Below, piece by piece: positions 18,446-28,563 of a DNA stretch of 64,000 nucleotides (positions are counted from its first letter, which is position 1; every line of letters starts with the position of its first letter). A program made the translations under genes and the position numbers. The notes beneath the pieces are model-generated. The model was not told the DNA's origin, did not search any database, and worked only from the letters and a program-made list of their open reading frames with translations. This DNA is from CAVSRC01 sp963762605 (GTDB lineage Bacteria; Pseudomonadota; Alphaproteobacteria; Rhizobiales; Kaistiaceae): the NCBI GenBank assembly GCA_963762605.1, contig CAVXLJ010000006.1:22992-86991 (forward strand), read 5' to 3'.

Positions 18446-18535
18446 CGACCTCATCCGGACGAGGCTGTCGAAGTCAGTCTTCGAACGAGCGGTGCCATGG
18501 TTCGAGGCACGCTTCGCGCGCACTGCGTGAGGCTT
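18446..18535. repeat. Probable degenerate REP-type intergenic repeat
   Basis: The gap between the patatin gene and the convergent TadD-like gene holds short palindromes (CCTCATCCGGACGAGG; CCATGGTTCGAGGCACGC). They resemble rhizobial REP sequences with the CATCC...GGTTCGAG layout. Degenerate, so confidence is low. Confidence 0.35.
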
Positions 18536-18558
18536 CCGGTTTGCAGGAACCGCTGGAG

Positions 18559-19380
18559 TCAGCCGCTCGGCGTGTGGCCCTTGCCCGTGGTCTTCAACGC
18601 CTGCCAGGTGTTGCGCTCGGTGAGCATCTGCCGGAGATAGGTGACGTTGGCCTGGGCCTGGGCGGGCGAGATGTCTTCGGACGCGATCTTTTCGGCTTCC
18701 GCGAAGCGGCCCTGCAGGCCGACCACCAGAGCGAGGTTCTGGCGCACGCGGCTGTCGGCATTGGGCTGGGCGATCGCCTGACGCAGCAACGTTTCGGCTT
18801 TGGGCAGCTCGCCGGTCAGCACGTAGCTCATGCCGTAATTGGACAGCACCGTCGGCTCGTTGGGCGCATATTTCAGCGCCTGCGCGTAGAGCGTGCGCGC
18901 CTGATCGTGATGGCCCATCTGGTCGAGGATCGCCGCTTCCGCCGAGATCAGTTGCCAGCTCGGATTGTCCGGCATCTCGGCCCGGCGGATGGCATCGAGT
19001 GCCTGGCTGTAGTTGCCGGCCGCCGCCAGCGCCTTGCCGTATTCGGCCAGCACCGCGCGATCGTCAGGGAAGTAGATCACCGCCTTCTGCAGCACCGCCA
19101 CCGCCTGGTCGCTGCGCCCGGTCTGGCGCAGGGCTGTGGCGTAGTTGAGATCGATGTCGCGGTTCTTCGGATCGGCGGCGTATTTCTGGCCCCAATAGCT
19201 CGCCGCCTGCTGGAATTCGGCCGGCGTCCGGGGCTGGGCGATGGCGCCGGTCGTGGTGGTGTCGATCTTTTTGGTCGAGGCGCAACCGGCAAGCGCCAGC
19301 ATGAGGCACACCGGCAGGACCATGGCGCTTTGCATAAGGCGACGCTTCTTCAGCGGCAGGGAACGCGCGGTCACAATCAT
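18559..19380 (-). CDS. tadD: TadD-like TPR lipoprotein
   Basis: 273 residues from the ATG at 19380, chosen over a GTG at 19395 because GGAG lies 8 bases before it. A basic N-terminus and hydrophobic stretch end in the lipobox LALAGC (Cys at residue 33). Five or so TPR-like repeats follow (LNYATALRQTGRSDQAVAVLQKA; AEYGKALAAAGNYSQALDAIRRA; LSNYGMSYVLTGELPKAETLLRQA). TadD lipoproteins help the Tad outer-membrane channel assemble. It converges on the tad operon rather than sitting in it, and has its own promoter region. Confidence 0.87.
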   Translation of the reverse strand: MIVTARSLPLKKRRLMQSAMVLPVCLMLALAGCASTKKIDTTTTGAIAQPRTPAEFQQAASYWGQKYAADPKNRDIDLNYATALRQTGRSDQAVAVLQKAVIYFPDDRAVLAEYGKALAAAGNYSQALDAIRRAEMPDNPSWQLISAEAAILDQMGHHDQARTLYAQALKYAPNEPTVLSNYGMSYVLTGELPKAETLLRQAIAQPNADSRVRQNLALVVGLQGRFAEAEKIASEDISPAQAQANVTYLRQMLTERNTWQALKTTGKGHTPSG

Positions 19381-19425
19381 TCGGGCAGGCTCCACGGGAC
19401 CGGCCCAAGCAATATTCTGTTAACC

Positions 19426-19440
19426 CTAATGCTTGGTTAA
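19426..19440 (-). promoter_or_regulatory. TTAA-N7-TTAG element upstream of tadD (possible CtrA box)
   Basis: On the minus strand the sequence TTAACCAAGCATTAG reads TTAA-N7-TTAG, one mismatch from the CtrA consensus TTAA-N7-TTAA, 45-60 bases upstream of the tadD start. A TTAACC...GGTTAA palindrome spans 19420-19440. The link to CtrA is inferred from known control of pilus genes in Caulobacter. Confidence 0.45.
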
Positions 19441-19872
19441 TGGCGCCCGCCGCCATGGTGTTGGTTGTCGGCAAGCGCCGGTTCACGGCGCGTTTGGCCT
19501 GCGTGCTCGACCAATACGCCCGATCGCGGCGAACTCCGGCAAGGCTGTATCCGCGGGGCGCACTCACTCGCCCGGCGTTCAAACGCGCCGCCGGCTGCTG
19601 CCTTCAATGGCAGGCCACCGCTATTCGTGGATCTGCGACGTTTCTCGCCGGCTCGGGCGGTTGACGAAGGCCGGCCGTCGCGATCGCTTCCAAATGGCAA
19701 ATAACGGCGCCGGTTTGCCTCGCCGTCAGAGGATAGCATCGACATGGCGGTGGACGCGTCGAGATTTCGTCCAGTAATAATTCGAGGTATTCGCAACCGC
19801 GAATTTCAACACTCGAAGCGTTTCAACGGTGGTATGGTTTTGCCGGCTGTTGATAGGGAGGCGGGACCCTCT
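19441..19872. other. Intergenic region, no recognised feature
   Basis: About 430 bases between the divergent tadD and the secreted C2-like gene. Short open frames here have no recognisable similarity, no good ribosome sites and shadow-like composition. The last part holds the GGGAGG ribosome site (19857-19862) for the rightward gene. Confidence 0.4.
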
Positions 19873-20793
19873 GTGCGTTATGGCATCTTGCTGGTTGCCA
19901 TCGTTGCGCTCACCGTAGTCGCGGCACCGAGTCTGGCGGCAAGCGAAAAGAACGGGGCAGCCTGCGTTTCTTCCGACGCCGGCGTCGCCGCCGCATGCGC
20001 GCGGATTCTGGACGCCGGCGGGACGACGCATGGCGGTCGCGTTATCGCGCTCAACACCCGCGGTGCCGGCGAGGCCGGCAGGGACTGCCCGCAACACCTC
20101 GCCGAATGCCACGCTGCCCGGCTCGAGCGCGCCGCGCTCGCTTCGCCACCAAAGACCGCGGTTGATCGATCTGCCCAAAGTCTGGCGCTGGCGGCGGGGC
20201 AGCCCACGGCCGCGACAGTCCCGGCGCCGGAGGGCCTGGCCGTCGCGGCGTCGCAGACCGAAATCGTCTTCTGGAATTCGATCAAGGATTCGAGCAATCC
20301 GGCCGATTTCGAAGCGTACCTCGCCCAGTTCCCGGACGGCGTCTTCGCAGCGTTGGCACGCAACCGCCTCACTACCATCAAGGCGTCGCCGCCCTCGGCC
20401 ACCGAGCAATCAGCCCCCACCGCCAAGACCGGGCAATCTTCGGGCGCGGCCGGCGATCCGCCGCCTGAGCGGCAGGACTGGAGTTGTGTTGCGCTCTCGG
20501 TCAGCGCTGCTCACCACGATCCGAACAACGGACCATGGGACACCGCGTTTCAAGGCAACCCCGCCCCCGACATCGTTGTTTACGAAAGGTCGAGCGGTTT
20601 CAAATCGGCCGAATGCAAGGATTCATACACCTGCAGCGTTCGCTTCACACCGCGCGGAAACCGCCTGAATCTGCGCATTGTCGATGTTGATACTCTGAAG
20701 GCCGACGAGCAGATCGGAGCCGGGACCTGTGCACTCGCGGCCGGGGTCTGCAAGCTCGGATTAGCACGAATAACAATTCGGCATTGCCCGTGA
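19873..20793 (+). CDS. Secreted protein with a C-terminal C2-like domain
   Basis: 306 residues from a GTG at 19873 with GGGAGG 10 bases upstream; this start gives a clean signal peptide (VRYGILLVAIVALTVVAAPSLA). A middle segment, EIVFWNSIKDSSNPADFEAYLAQFP, continuing to FAALARNRL (about residues 130-170), matches a motif often found in rhizobial caspase-like or TPR proteins. After a Ser/Pro linker the C-terminal 110 residues have a C2-like pattern: GPWDTAFQGNPAPDIVVYE, then LRIVDVDTLKADEQIGAGTC, with acidic residues where calcium-binding loops lie in C2 domains. Four cysteines (WSC, AEC/YTC, GTC, GVC, HC) could form disulfides. Substrate or target unknown. Confidence 0.65.
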   Translation: MRYGILLVAIVALTVVAAPSLAASEKNGAACVSSDAGVAAACARILDAGGTTHGGRVIALNTRGAGEAGRDCPQHLAECHAARLERAALASPPKTAVDRSAQSLALAAGQPTAATVPAPEGLAVAASQTEIVFWNSIKDSSNPADFEAYLAQFPDGVFAALARNRLTTIKASPPSATEQSAPTAKTGQSSGAAGDPPPERQDWSCVALSVSAAHHDPNNGPWDTAFQGNPAPDIVVYERSSGFKSAECKDSYTCSVRFTPRGNRLNLRIVDVDTLKADEQIGAGTCALAAGVCKLGLARITIRHCP

Positions 20794-20995
20794 TGTGGCT
20801 CGCTGTTCGGTGTGCCTTGCCGCCGAAATCGTCCGACCGACGACGGGCAACGCCCCTTTGACGACCATGAACCGTGCGGCGACCGCGGCTGTGACCGTGT
20901 GGCGCGCGCCGCCGGCGGCGCCCGGTCCGCGGGATTGTGGTGCCGCCGTCACCCCGCCATGATGGTGGGGCGCTTTGCCTTCCGGAGATCTTCCC

Positions 20996-22388
20996 GTGCC
21001 CGATTGCCTGCTTGCCGCCGATAGTGAACCGGCGGTTCCCATTCATGCCGTCACCGCCGCCGCTCTCCCCGGCCTGTGGGAGGTGTTTTCTCCGCGGGCC
21101 GCCGCCTGGGCCGCCGCCGCCGGCTTCACGGCGTCTGCCGGCGAGGTCTGCATGGTGCCAGGCGCCGATGGCGCGCCTGCCTCTGTCCTCTTCGGGCTCG
21201 GCGAGGGCAGCGGCGGCCCGTCACTCATCGCCGGCAAGCTGCCCGCCAGCCTGCCCGCCGGCACCTATCGTCTCGAATCCGGCTTCGACGATCCGGCGCT
21301 GGCCAGCCTCGCCTGGGCGCTCGGCGCCTATCGCTTCACCCGCTACAGCCGCAAGCCGCCCGAGCTGCGCCGCCTCGTCCTGCCGGCCGATGTCGACGAG
21401 AGGGAAATCGCGCGCATCGCCGACGGCGTCTATCTCGCCCGCGATCTCGTCAACACCGCGCCCAACGACCTCGGACCTGCGGAACTGGCCGATGCCGCCC
21501 GCAAGCTCGCGCTGCGCCACGGCGCCGTCTTCTCCGAGATCGTCGGCGAGGGCCTGCTGGCCGATGGCTTCCCGCTGATCCATGCCGTCGGCGCTGCGGC
21601 AACGGCGGAGCGCGCGCCGCGCCTGATCGACCTCACCTGGGGCGACATGCAAGCCCCCTCGGTGACGCTGGTCGGCAAGGGTGTGTGCTTCGACTCGGGC
21701 GGCCTCGACATCAAGCCGGCCTCCGGCATGTTGCTGATGAAGAAGGACATGGGCGGCGCCGCCAATGTTCTGGGCCTCGCCCACATGATCATGGACGCTC
21801 GCCTGCCGCTCCGCCTGCGCGTGCTCATCCCGGCGGTCGAAAACGCCATTGCCGGCGCCGCCTTCCGCCCCGGCGACGTCTTCACCGCGCGCAACCGGCT
21901 GACCGTCGAGATCGGCAATACCGATGCCGAAGGCCGCCTGGTGCTTGCCGACGCTCTGGCGCTGGCCAGCGAAGACGAGCCCGATCTGATTGTCGACCTC
22001 GCCACGCTGACCGGCGCCGCCCGCGTCGCTCTCGGCCCCGATGTGGTGCCCTTCTACACGCGTGACGATGCGCTGGCCGCCGCGCTCACCACCTGCGGCG
22101 AGCAGACCGCCGATCCCGTCTGGCGCATGCCGTTGTGGGCGCCCTACATGGGGACGCTCGAATTCGAAGATCGCCGACATCAACAATGCCGGCGCCGGCG
22201 GCCACGCCGGCTCGATCACCGCCGCGCTCTTCCTCTCCCGCTTCGTGCCGGAGAGCCGGCGCTGGCTCCACGGCGACATCTTCGCCTGGACCCCGTCGGC
22301 CAGGCCCGGCAAGCCGGAGGGCGGCGAGGCGCAATTGATCCGCGCTCTTTACGTGCTCCTGCGCGATGACGGGCCGCGCCCGGCTTAA
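20996..22388 (+). pseudogene. M17 leucyl aminopeptidase family protein, frameshifted near 22160
   Basis: Di-metal aminopeptidase of the M17 family, cytoplasmic. GTG start at 20996 with GGAG upstream. The metal/catalytic motifs are complete: VGKGVCFDSGGLDIKPASGMLLMKKDMGGAA and NTDAEGRLVLADAL, with LVNTAPNDLGP before them. At 22158-22165 the frame shifts: LWAPYMGTLE would be followed by nonsense, while the frame one base over reads NSKIADINNAGAGGHAGSITAALFL, the conserved end of the family, to TAA at 22388. Dropping one base gives about 463 residues. Both active-site motifs lie before the break. Confidence 0.88.
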
Positions 22389-22499
22389 GCATACGGCTTA
22401 ACCCAGTTTGCGATGCGCGCTTGAATCTGCTCTCCGTCATGGTCAAGGTTAGTTCGGGTCCGTAACGATCTTGGTCGCGACGGGGGAGTGGGCAGCACC

Positions 22500-22850
22500 A
22501 TGCCAGCCGAGTTCCGACCGAGTCAGGCTTTGCGCCTGTGGCACGACGTGGTCTTCGATTTGGTTCGCGATGGCGAGCGGGATCTGACGACGCGGCAGAT
22601 GGCGGTGCTTTTGACCGTCTATCTCGAGCCGCCGCCGCACACCGTGCGTGGCCTTGCCGCCAAGCTCGGCGTCACCAAGCCGGTCGTCACCCGCGCCCTC
22701 GATACCATGGGCCACCTGGGGCTGCTTTCCCGCCGCCGCGACGAGACCGACAAGCGCAACGTCCTGGTCCAGCGCACGCTCGAAGGTGCGCTCGCCGTCG
22801 AGCGCTTGGGTGATGCCATCGTCGCCCGCTACCGCCACCTGCCGCCGTGA
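22500..22850 (+). CDS. MarR-family transcriptional regulator
   Basis: 116 residues with a winged helix-turn-helix of MarR type: TTRQMAVLLTVYLEPPPHTVRGLAAKLGVTKPVVTRALDTMGHLGLLSRRRDETDKRNVLVQRT. The short wing with DETDKRN is typical. Shorter than usual MarR proteins (about 140), so the dimerisation helices are reduced. The start could instead be a GTG at 22488; the ATG at 22500 is preferred for spacing from GGGGGAG. Its stop overlaps the start of the next gene (GTGA). Target genes unknown. Confidence 0.78.
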   Translation: MPAEFRPSQALRLWHDVVFDLVRDGERDLTTRQMAVLLTVYLEPPPHTVRGLAAKLGVTKPVVTRALDTMGHLGLLSRRRDETDKRNVLVQRTLEGALAVERLGDAIVARYRHLPP

Positions 22851-23263
22851 AACTGGCCCCCCATCGTTTCGACCGGACGAGACGCAAGACTTGCCGCGCA
22901 CGAGTCCTCAGGCGCGAAACCACGTCATGGGAGCGAAAGCTCTGGGTATGCCTTCTGTCGGCGCAGGTCGAAGGCGTCAGCTTTCGTCGCCAGCATCCAA
23001 TCGGACCTTACGTCCTCGACTTCTACGCGTCGTCCGTTTCCCTCGCGATCGAAGTGGACGGCGGGCAGCACGGCATGGCCGCCGGAAAGCTTGCCGATCG
23101 CCGACGCGATGAATGGCTGCGCAATCGCGGTATCACCGTCCTGCGCTTCTGGAATTCGGACATCGCTGAGAACATCGCGGGTGTGGTTGAAGCGATCCGC
23201 CTCGAGGTCCTTGAGCGTCGCAGGTCTGGCGCAATCCCCACCCCACGGGACTCCTCCCCTTGA
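22847..23263 (+). CDS. DUF559 family endonuclease-like protein
   Basis: 138 residues, GTG start overlapping the MarR stop. The DUF559 core (a very short patch repair/restriction endonuclease-like fold) is seen in TSWERKLWVCL, FRRQHPIGPYVLDFYASSVSLAIEVDGGQH, RDEWLRNRGITVLRFWNSDI: the PYVLDFY...AIEVDGGQH pair corresponds to the D...ExD/H catalytic core. The last few codons and the TGA stop lie inside a palindromic intergenic repeat, so the native C-terminus may have been altered by repeat insertion. Confidence 0.85.
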   Translation: MKLAPHRFDRTRRKTCRARVLRRETTSWERKLWVCLLSAQVEGVSFRRQHPIGPYVLDFYASSVSLAIEVDGGQHGMAAGKLADRRRDEWLRNRGITVLRFWNSDIAENIAGVVEAIRLEVLERRRSGAIPTPRDSSP

Positions 23264-23286
23264 AAAGGGGAGGATGGGAGGGGATC
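23244..23286. repeat. Palindromic repeat, copy 1
   Basis: Hairpin CTCCCCTTGAAAAGGGGAG flanked by GATGGGAGGGGATC. Almost identical over about 43 bases to the copy at 23425-23469. It overlaps the end of the DUF559 gene and supplies its stop codon. Confidence 0.85.
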
Positions 23287-23323
23287 GGCGCGCCAAGTCT
23301 GACGGCGATGCGATGTGACCCCC

Positions 23324-23350
23324 ACCTATCCTCCCCCTTTCAGGGGGAGG
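23324..23350. repeat. Palindromic repeat, related copy
   Basis: CCTCCCCCTTTCAGGGGGAGG forms a hairpin between the two longer direct copies. Probably a diverged, inverted member of the same family. Confidence 0.65.
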
Positions 23351-23424
23351 GAGAACAAGTGGTCGCGCCACGCAGAACATCGGCCGCACCATGTGCTGCG
23401 TTGTCGGGCCAGCCTGTGCACTTG

Positions 23425-23469
23425 CCCCACGGCCTCCTCCCCTTGAAAAGGGGAGGATGGGAGGGGATC
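23425..23469. repeat. Palindromic repeat, copy 2
   Basis: Direct repeat of the 23244-23286 element, ending 23 bases before the NlpC/P60 start codon. The hairpin could influence expression of that gene. Confidence 0.85.
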
Positions 23470-23492
23470 AACAAGAGTATGATCCATCTGAC

Positions 23493-24344
23493 ATGACCAC
23501 CCTTGATCCCCGTCTCCACGCCATCCGGCCCGACCTCGCCGACATCCGCCTCAAGGGCAGGGTGGAAGCGGCGCGTTTCGTCGAAGGCACGCCGCGCCGC
23601 GTCGTCGCGGCATCGGCGCCGATCAAGCGCACGCCAAGGTCCGATGCCGGGCTGGAGAGCGAGGCGCTCCGCGGCGAGACCGTCACGGTCTTCGAGGATG
23701 GTGCCGAGGGCTGGTCGTGGGGTCAGCTCAAGACCGATTCCTATGTCGGCTATGTGCCCACCGATGCGCTGAGCGCCGATGCAGCCGAACCGACCCACCG
23801 GGTCACCGCGCTCCGCACCTTCCTCTACCCCGGTCCCGACCTGAAGCTGCCGGCCCGCACCTCACTCTCGCTTTGCGCCCGCCTGGCGCTTGCCGGCGAA
23901 GCCGAAACGCGCGGCACCGCCTACCGCATCCTCGCCGGCGGGGAGGGGGCCGTCGTCGCCGCCCATGTCGTACCGCTGGAGGCGCCGCCGGAGAGCGATT
24001 TCGTCGCCCTCGCCGAACGATTCCTCGGCACGCCCTATCTCTGGGGCGGGCGCACCTCGATCGGGCTCGATTGCTCGGGGCTCGTGCAGATCTCTTTGAT
24101 GGCCGCCGGCCATTCCGCCCCACGCGACACCGACCTGCAGGCGGCGATGATCGGCCATGCGGCCGCCGACGGTGCCGCGGCCTTGCGGCGCGGCGATCTC
24201 GTCTTCTGGGGAGGCCATGTCGGCATCATGATCGACAGCGAATACATGGTCCACGCCAGCGGCCACCAGATGGCGGTGGTCATCGAGCCGCTCGCCGACG
24301 CGGTCGCCCGCATCGGCGCCGTGCGCACGGTCCGTCGCCTCTGA
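23493..24344 (+). CDS. NlpC/P60 peptidoglycan endopeptidase with SH3-like domains
   Basis: 283 residues. Two SH3-like regions (residues about 45-95 and 100-160; first ends GWSWGQLKTDSYVGYVP) precede an NlpC/P60 papain-like domain with Cys194 in GLDCSGLVQ, His242 in GGHVGIM and a third polar position at His254 (VHASGHQM). Such enzymes cut D-gamma-Glu-mDAP type bonds in the cell wall. No signal peptide is seen, which suggests a role in muropeptide recycling with the aminopeptidase three genes upstream; an M17 aminopeptidase near an NlpC/P60 gene is a recurrent rhizobial pair. Confidence 0.9.
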   Translation: MTTLDPRLHAIRPDLADIRLKGRVEAARFVEGTPRRVVAASAPIKRTPRSDAGLESEALRGETVTVFEDGAEGWSWGQLKTDSYVGYVPTDALSADAAEPTHRVTALRTFLYPGPDLKLPARTSLSLCARLALAGEAETRGTAYRILAGGEGAVVAAHVVPLEAPPESDFVALAERFLGTPYLWGGRTSIGLDCSGLVQISLMAAGHSAPRDTDLQAAMIGHAAADGAAALRRGDLVFWGGHVGIMIDSEYMVHASGHQMAVVIEPLADAVARIGAVRTVRRL

Positions 24345-24351
24345 GGCCAGC

Positions 24352-24396
24352 CCTCATCCTGGGCGAGCCGGCCGAAGGCCGGCCGCGAAGGATCGA
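24352..24396. repeat. REP-like palindrome after the NlpC/P60 gene
   Basis: CATCCT and AGGATC flank a strong GCCGGCCGAAGGCCGGC hairpin (24367-24383). The layout matches common rhizobial REP elements and may also act as a bidirectional transcription stop between convergent genes. Confidence 0.65.
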
Positions 24397-24405
24397 GAGC
24401 GATGC

Positions 24406-25290
24406 TCACACCTCCAGTTCCGCCAGTATCCAGTCCCGGAAGGCGCGGATCTTCGGCACGTTGCGCCGTCCCTCCGGATAGCACAGCCAGTATGAGCGAC
24501 CCTCTTCCCTGGCCGATTCGAAGGGTTGCACGAGAAGCCCGCTCTCGACCTCGGCCGTGTAGAAGGCCGGCGTCAGGATTGCCACGCCCTGTCCGCCAAT
24601 CGCCGCACGCGCCTCCAGATGCTGGTCGCCCATATGCGTGATCGGCCGCCCGGCCGGCGTGTAGTCGTCGATGCCGTGGACGGCAAACCAGGCCGGCCAC
24701 CAGGGATCGTCGGGCGCGATGAGCGGGAGCTTGAGCAAGTCGGCGGGCTGCCCGAGCGCACGCGGCGCAGCGAGCCTTGGGCTTAGCATCGGCGCGAAAT
24801 CGATGGGGATCAGGCGGTGCGCGACAAGGCCCGGCCAGTCGCCGGCGCCGCTGCGGATGGCCAGGTCGACGTCATCGCGGGTGAAATCGGCGACCGCGCG
24901 GGTGGCGGTAATCCGCACTGCGATCGCTGGATTCCTGATCTGGAAGCTGCCGATGCGCGGTGCCAGCCAGTGGGCGGCAAAGGTCGGCACGACGCTCATC
25001 GACAGCACGCCGCCGGTGTCCTGGCGCGCCGCGGCGAAGGCACTGGCCAACCGGTCGAGCGCATCGCTCGCCGCCGGCGCCAGCAGCCGCCCGGTCGGCG
25101 TCAACGCCACCGCGCGCGTCAGCCGCAGGAACAGCGGTGTGCCCAGCCGCTCCTCCAGAACCTTGATCTGGTAGCTGACCGCGGCCTGCGTCATGCCGAG
25201 CTCCTCCGCCGCGCGGGTGAAGCTCAGGTGGCGGGCCGCCGCCTCGAAGGCGCGCACGGCCGCAAGCGGCGGCAGGTCACGCTGGCCCAT
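24406..25290 (-). CDS. LysR-family regulator, GcvA-like
   Basis: 294 residues. N-terminal winged HTH (LAAVRAFEAAARHLSFTRAAEELGMTQAAVSYQIKVLEERLGTPLF, residues 8-55) and a LysR substrate-binding domain ending DWILAELEV. The 'MTQAAVSYQIKVLEE' helix is typical of the GcvA branch. It is divergent from a DUF1127 gene 119 bases away, an arrangement that suggests it controls that gene and itself. Confidence 0.92.
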   Translation of the reverse strand: MGQRDLPPLAAVRAFEAAARHLSFTRAAEELGMTQAAVSYQIKVLEERLGTPLFLRLTRAVALTPTGRLLAPAASDALDRLASAFAAARQDTGGVLSMSVVPTFAAHWLAPRIGSFQIRNPAIAVRITATRAVADFTRDDVDLAIRSGAGDWPGLVAHRLIPIDFAPMLSPRLAAPRALGQPADLLKLPLIAPDDPWWPAWFAVHGIDDYTPAGRPITHMGDQHLEARAAIGGQGVAILTPAFYTAEVESGLLVQPFESAREEGRSYWLCYPEGRRNVPKIRAFRDWILAELEV

Positions 25291-25409
25291 GCATCAAGAC
25301 TCCTTATGGGTACCAATCGGACTTTGATTGGATCAGGCGGTCATTCTCTCCCATTTTGATCAAGCCGATAAGCCAGATCGGCAGGAAATTCAAAGAGTGT
25401 GAGGTCAAT

Positions 25410-25640
25410 ATGTCTGCCGTCTCGGAATGCGGGGGCAGGCGGTGGCGTGTATCCGTCATCAGCCAGGTTATTGCATGGTTCGCTGCTCGCAGTCCGCGCC
25501 GGCGGCGGCCGATCACGCTCGATCCGGCATCACTTTCCGATCATATGCAGCGCGATGTCGGCCTTCTCGACGGCCGCGGGCCCGCGCTCAGGCGCCCCGA
25601 GCGTTCGCCATGCCGCATGGCGTTCGATTGCCACCGCTGA
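25410..25640 (+). CDS. Small DUF1127-like protein
   Basis: 76 residues from the ATG at 25410 with GAGG 5 bases before. A short hydrophobic helix (VISQVIAWFAARS) precedes a basic patch and the DUF1127 signature DPASLSDHMQRDVGLLDGR. DUF1127 proteins are small Arg-rich proteins, some of which bind RNA and affect phosphate or stress responses in alphaproteobacteria. Divergent from the LysR gene; ends at the stop of the convergent ghrA-like gene. Confidence 0.75.
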   Translation: MSAVSECGGRRWRVSVISQVIAWFAARSPRRRRPITLDPASLSDHMQRDVGLLDGRGPALRRPERSPCRMAFDCHR

Positions 25641-26591
25641 TCAGTAACCCGCCTTGCGGTCGATGACGTTGGTGAGCGGCGCGCCCGCCTCGAAATTCGC
25701 GATCTGCTTCAGTATGGCCGGCACCAGCGCTTCCGCTGTGCTGGCCGCGGCGACATGCGGCGTGATCACGACATTGTCCATGCCCCAGAGCGGACTTGCC
25801 GCAGCGAGCGGCTCGCTCTCGAACACGTCGAGGCTTGCGCCGCCAAGGACGCCGCTCTCTAGCGCCGCGACGATGTCGGCTTCGACCTGCAATCCGCCGC
25901 GCCCGGCATTGATCAGCACCGGCATGCCGCGCGGACCGTCATGGGCGAGCTTCTCGAACAGCGGCAGCGCAAGCATGCCGCGCGTCTCCGGCGTCAGCGG
26001 CAGCAGACAGACGAGGATGTCGCTGCGCTTGAGGAAAGCGTCGAGCCCTTGCACGCCGGCGAAACTCTCGACCCCGGGCACAGACGATCCGCGCCGGCTC
26101 CAGCCGGCGACACGGAAGCCGAGTCCGCTGAGTGCCTTCGCCGATGCCTGGCCGAGCACACCCATCCCCATGATGCCGACCCGCACATCATGCGCTGCCG
26201 TCTGTCTCCGTTCCTTCCACACCCGTTCGCGCTGCTGGCGGTCGTAGAGCCGCTGCCGGCGGTGGTGGATGAGCACCTGCAGCACCACCCATTCGACCAT
26301 GCGCCCGGTCAGGTCGTCGTCGACCACGCGCATGATCGGTACCTCCGGCAGGTCGTCACGGAAGATCAGGTGGTCGACCCCGGCGCCGAGCGAGAGGATT
26401 GCCTTGAGGTTCCTGAGACCGGCAAGCGCGCCCGCCGGCGGCTTCCACAGCAGCGCGTAAGCGACTGTGTCGCGGTCGGGAACATCGGGCCAGAGGAAGA
26501 CCGGCCGCGTCGGGTCGGCGGCCCGCACTGCGTCCGCCCACGGCACCGGGTCCCACCTGGTGATTGCCAAGAGGATGGCGGGTTTGGTCAT
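25641..26591 (-). CDS. ghrA: Glyoxylate/hydroxypyruvate reductase A
   Basis: 316 residues, D-isomer 2-hydroxyacid dehydrogenase family. NAD(P)-binding motif GIMGMGVLGQASAKALSGLGF (about 138-158), catalytic Arg in INAGRGG, Glu in VFESEPL and His in TPHVAA are all present. Reduces glyoxylate and hydroxypyruvate with NADPH. It lies 20 bases upstream, in transcription terms, of nothing else; the peptide transporter ATPase ends just beyond its start on the same strand, so it may be the last gene of that operon. Confidence 0.9.
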   Translation of the reverse strand: MTKPAILLAITRWDPVPWADAVRAADPTRPVFLWPDVPDRDTVAYALLWKPPAGALAGLRNLKAILSLGAGVDHLIFRDDLPEVPIMRVVDDDLTGRMVEWVVLQVLIHHRRQRLYDRQQRERVWKERRQTAAHDVRVGIMGMGVLGQASAKALSGLGFRVAGWSRRGSSVPGVESFAGVQGLDAFLKRSDILVCLLPLTPETRGMLALPLFEKLAHDGPRGMPVLINAGRGGLQVEADIVAALESGVLGGASLDVFESEPLAAASPLWGMDNVVITPHVAAASTAEALVPAILKQIANFEAGAPLTNVIDRKAGY

Positions 26592-26611
26592 CGTCCGCCC
26601 CCCGCCCTGTC

Positions 26612-28236
<1,625 letters not shown>

Positions 28237-28240
<4 letters not shown>

Positions 28241-28563
28241 AGCCCCGTGCCCGAGTGTTCGCATTTGCCGCCGGTCTGCACCATCTTGGCGTCGAAATAG
28301 TCGAAGCAGCGGGCGAAATCGCCAAGCTGGTTCACCCACATCGTCACCACCGCCTGGCGTCCGTCCGGCCACGACAGCGTCGACAGCGCGAGGAACTTCC
28401 AGCCGTCGCGAGCGAGCGACGCCGACGAGGCCTCGCTGTCGAAGCCCCAGACGCCGTAGCCGTCCGGAGCCTTGCCGGCGCTCTCGCGGTCGTCGGCGGC
28501 CAGTGCCGGCCCGGCGATGATCGACAGCGCCAATGCAGCGAAAGCGAAACGCGCGGTCCTCAT
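28237..28563 (-). CDS. Small secreted protein inside the yej operon
   Basis: 108 residues with a signal peptide (MRTARFAFAALALSIIAGPALA, cut near residue 22). The mature part has three aromatic-rich strands (GYGVWGFDSEAS, GWKFLALSTLSWPDGRQAVVTMWVN) and two cysteines (ARCFDYF...GGKCEH). I do not recognise a family. Both ends overlap neighbouring yej genes by 4 bases, so it is certainly co-expressed with the transporter and probably works in the periplasm beside it. Confidence 0.75.

Noticed and set aside
19433..19777. Possible small genes in the tadD upstream gap
   Set aside because: Several overlapping frames, none with a ribosome site, hydrophobic pattern or similarity I recognise.
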